A stretch of 7,101 nt of DNA from DATDRQ01 sp035291645 (GTDB lineage: Bacteria > Chloroflexota > Anaerolineae > Anaerolineales > UBA4823), in NCBI GenBank assembly GCA_035291645.1, contig DATDRQ010000237.1, positions 1 through 7,101 on the forward strand, given 5' to 3'. The translations under genes and the position numbers were made by a program. Position 1 is the stretch's first letter; each line of letters begins with the position of its first letter. Below the pieces are notes generated by a model, which made no database searches, had not been told where the DNA came from, and saw only the letters and a program-made list of their open reading frames with translations. Of this stretch, positions 6,700 through 7,101 are shown one piece after another.

Positions 6700-7101
6700 A
6701 TGGAAGACCTTCTAAAAATGCTGGCGGATGCAGTCCTGGCAGGAGAAAAACCAGTCGCCGAAAGAATCGTCAGGCAAGCGATTGAGGCTGGTATCCAACC
6801 GGAAAAGATCCTGAAAGAGGGCCTGACCCGGGCTATGGATGAGGTGGGGAGGCGATTCGAATGTGGGGAAGCGTTCATCCCGGAGATGCTGATCGCCGCC
6901 AAATCCATGCAGGCGGCCCTGGCCATCTTGAAACCTTACCTGGTGGATACGGGCGTGCAACCTTCTGGAAAGGTTGTGATCGGAACCGTCAAAGGCGACC
7001 TGCACGATATCGGTAAGAACCTGGTGGGCATGATGCTGGAAGGCGCCGGGTTCCAGATCGTTGACCTGGGTACCGACGTCAGCCCGGAGAAATTCATCGA
7101 G
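6700..7101 (+). CDS. Corrinoid (cobalamin-binding) methyl-carrier protein, MtbC/MttC/MtaC-like (partial)
   Basis: The 134 visible residues start at ATG 6700 (AGAGGA at 6690-6695 is the ribosome site) and run off the window. Residues 1-85 form the helical cap domain (B12-binding_2 type), with the characteristic VGRRFECGEAFIPEMLIAAK at 49-68. A Rossmann-like cobalamin domain begins near GKVVIGTVKGDLHDIGKNLV (90-109). Its DxHxxG motif is complete (D100, H102, G105); H102 is the expected lower axial cobalt ligand. Later SxL and GG cobalamin-binding motifs lie beyond the edge. Proteins of this family shuttle a methyl group from a substrate-specific methyltransferase to an acceptor methyltransferase. 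Full-length members are usually about 210-220 residues. A longer MetH-type protein is unlikely because the cap domain starts right at the N-terminus. The substrate is unknown; trimethylamine, dimethylamine, methanol or methoxy compounds are all possible. Confidence 0.92.
   Translation, partial: MEDLLKMLADAVLAGEKPVAERIVRQAIEAGIQPEKILKEGLTRAMDEVGRRFECGEAFIPEMLIAAKSMQAALAILKPYLVDTGVQPSGKVVIGTVKGDLHDIGKNLVGMMLEGAGFQIVDLGTDVSPEKFIE

Overview
The window looks like an accessory catabolic locus from a GC-rich bacterium, most likely a member of the Chloroflexota (Anaerolineae-like). That placement rests on protein style rather than a marker gene: the substrate-binding lipoprotein has a long valine/glutamate/glutamine-rich stalk after its lipobox, and the partial leftmost protein starts with a hydrophobic FYGLAFFSMGLAI-type segment. 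I associate both with that phylum, but no phylogenetic marker is present.

Layout: positions 1-78 hold the first 26 codons of a membrane protein read leftwards. Positions 79-644 are a 566-base, lower-GC divergent intergenic region unusually rich in promoters and dyads. It has a leftward TTGTAA-N17-TATAAT promoter, a rightward perfect consensus TTGACA-N17-TATAAT promoter with a dyad and T7 run at its start site, a weaker rightward promoter at 261-289, a 47-base hairpin at 342-388, and a third rightward promoter followed by a double LacI-type operator just before the regulator gene. Positions 645-5202 are a tightly packed rightward operon: LacI-family repressor, CUT2-type permease, double-ATPase subunit, second permease (gaps of 10, 11 and 16 bases). 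After a 155-base gap containing an RNA hairpin comes the substrate-binding lipoprotein (5358-6494). A 205-base gap with a long-range inverted repeat follows, and then a corrinoid (cobalamin-binding) methyl-carrier protein starts at 6700 and runs off the right edge.

How the parts probably work together: the lipoprotein captures a sugar-like ligand outside the membrane, the two permeases form a heterodimeric channel, and the RbsA-like ATPase powers uptake. The LacI-family protein presumably binds the CG-centred palindromes at 616-634 and releases them when ligand is present. The corrinoid protein on the same strand, with no convincing terminator before it, suggests that the imported compound may carry a methyl group that is removed by a corrinoid-dependent methyltransferase encoded beyond the window. 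That link is inference from gene order. No mobile element, CRISPR array, tRNA or rRNA was seen.
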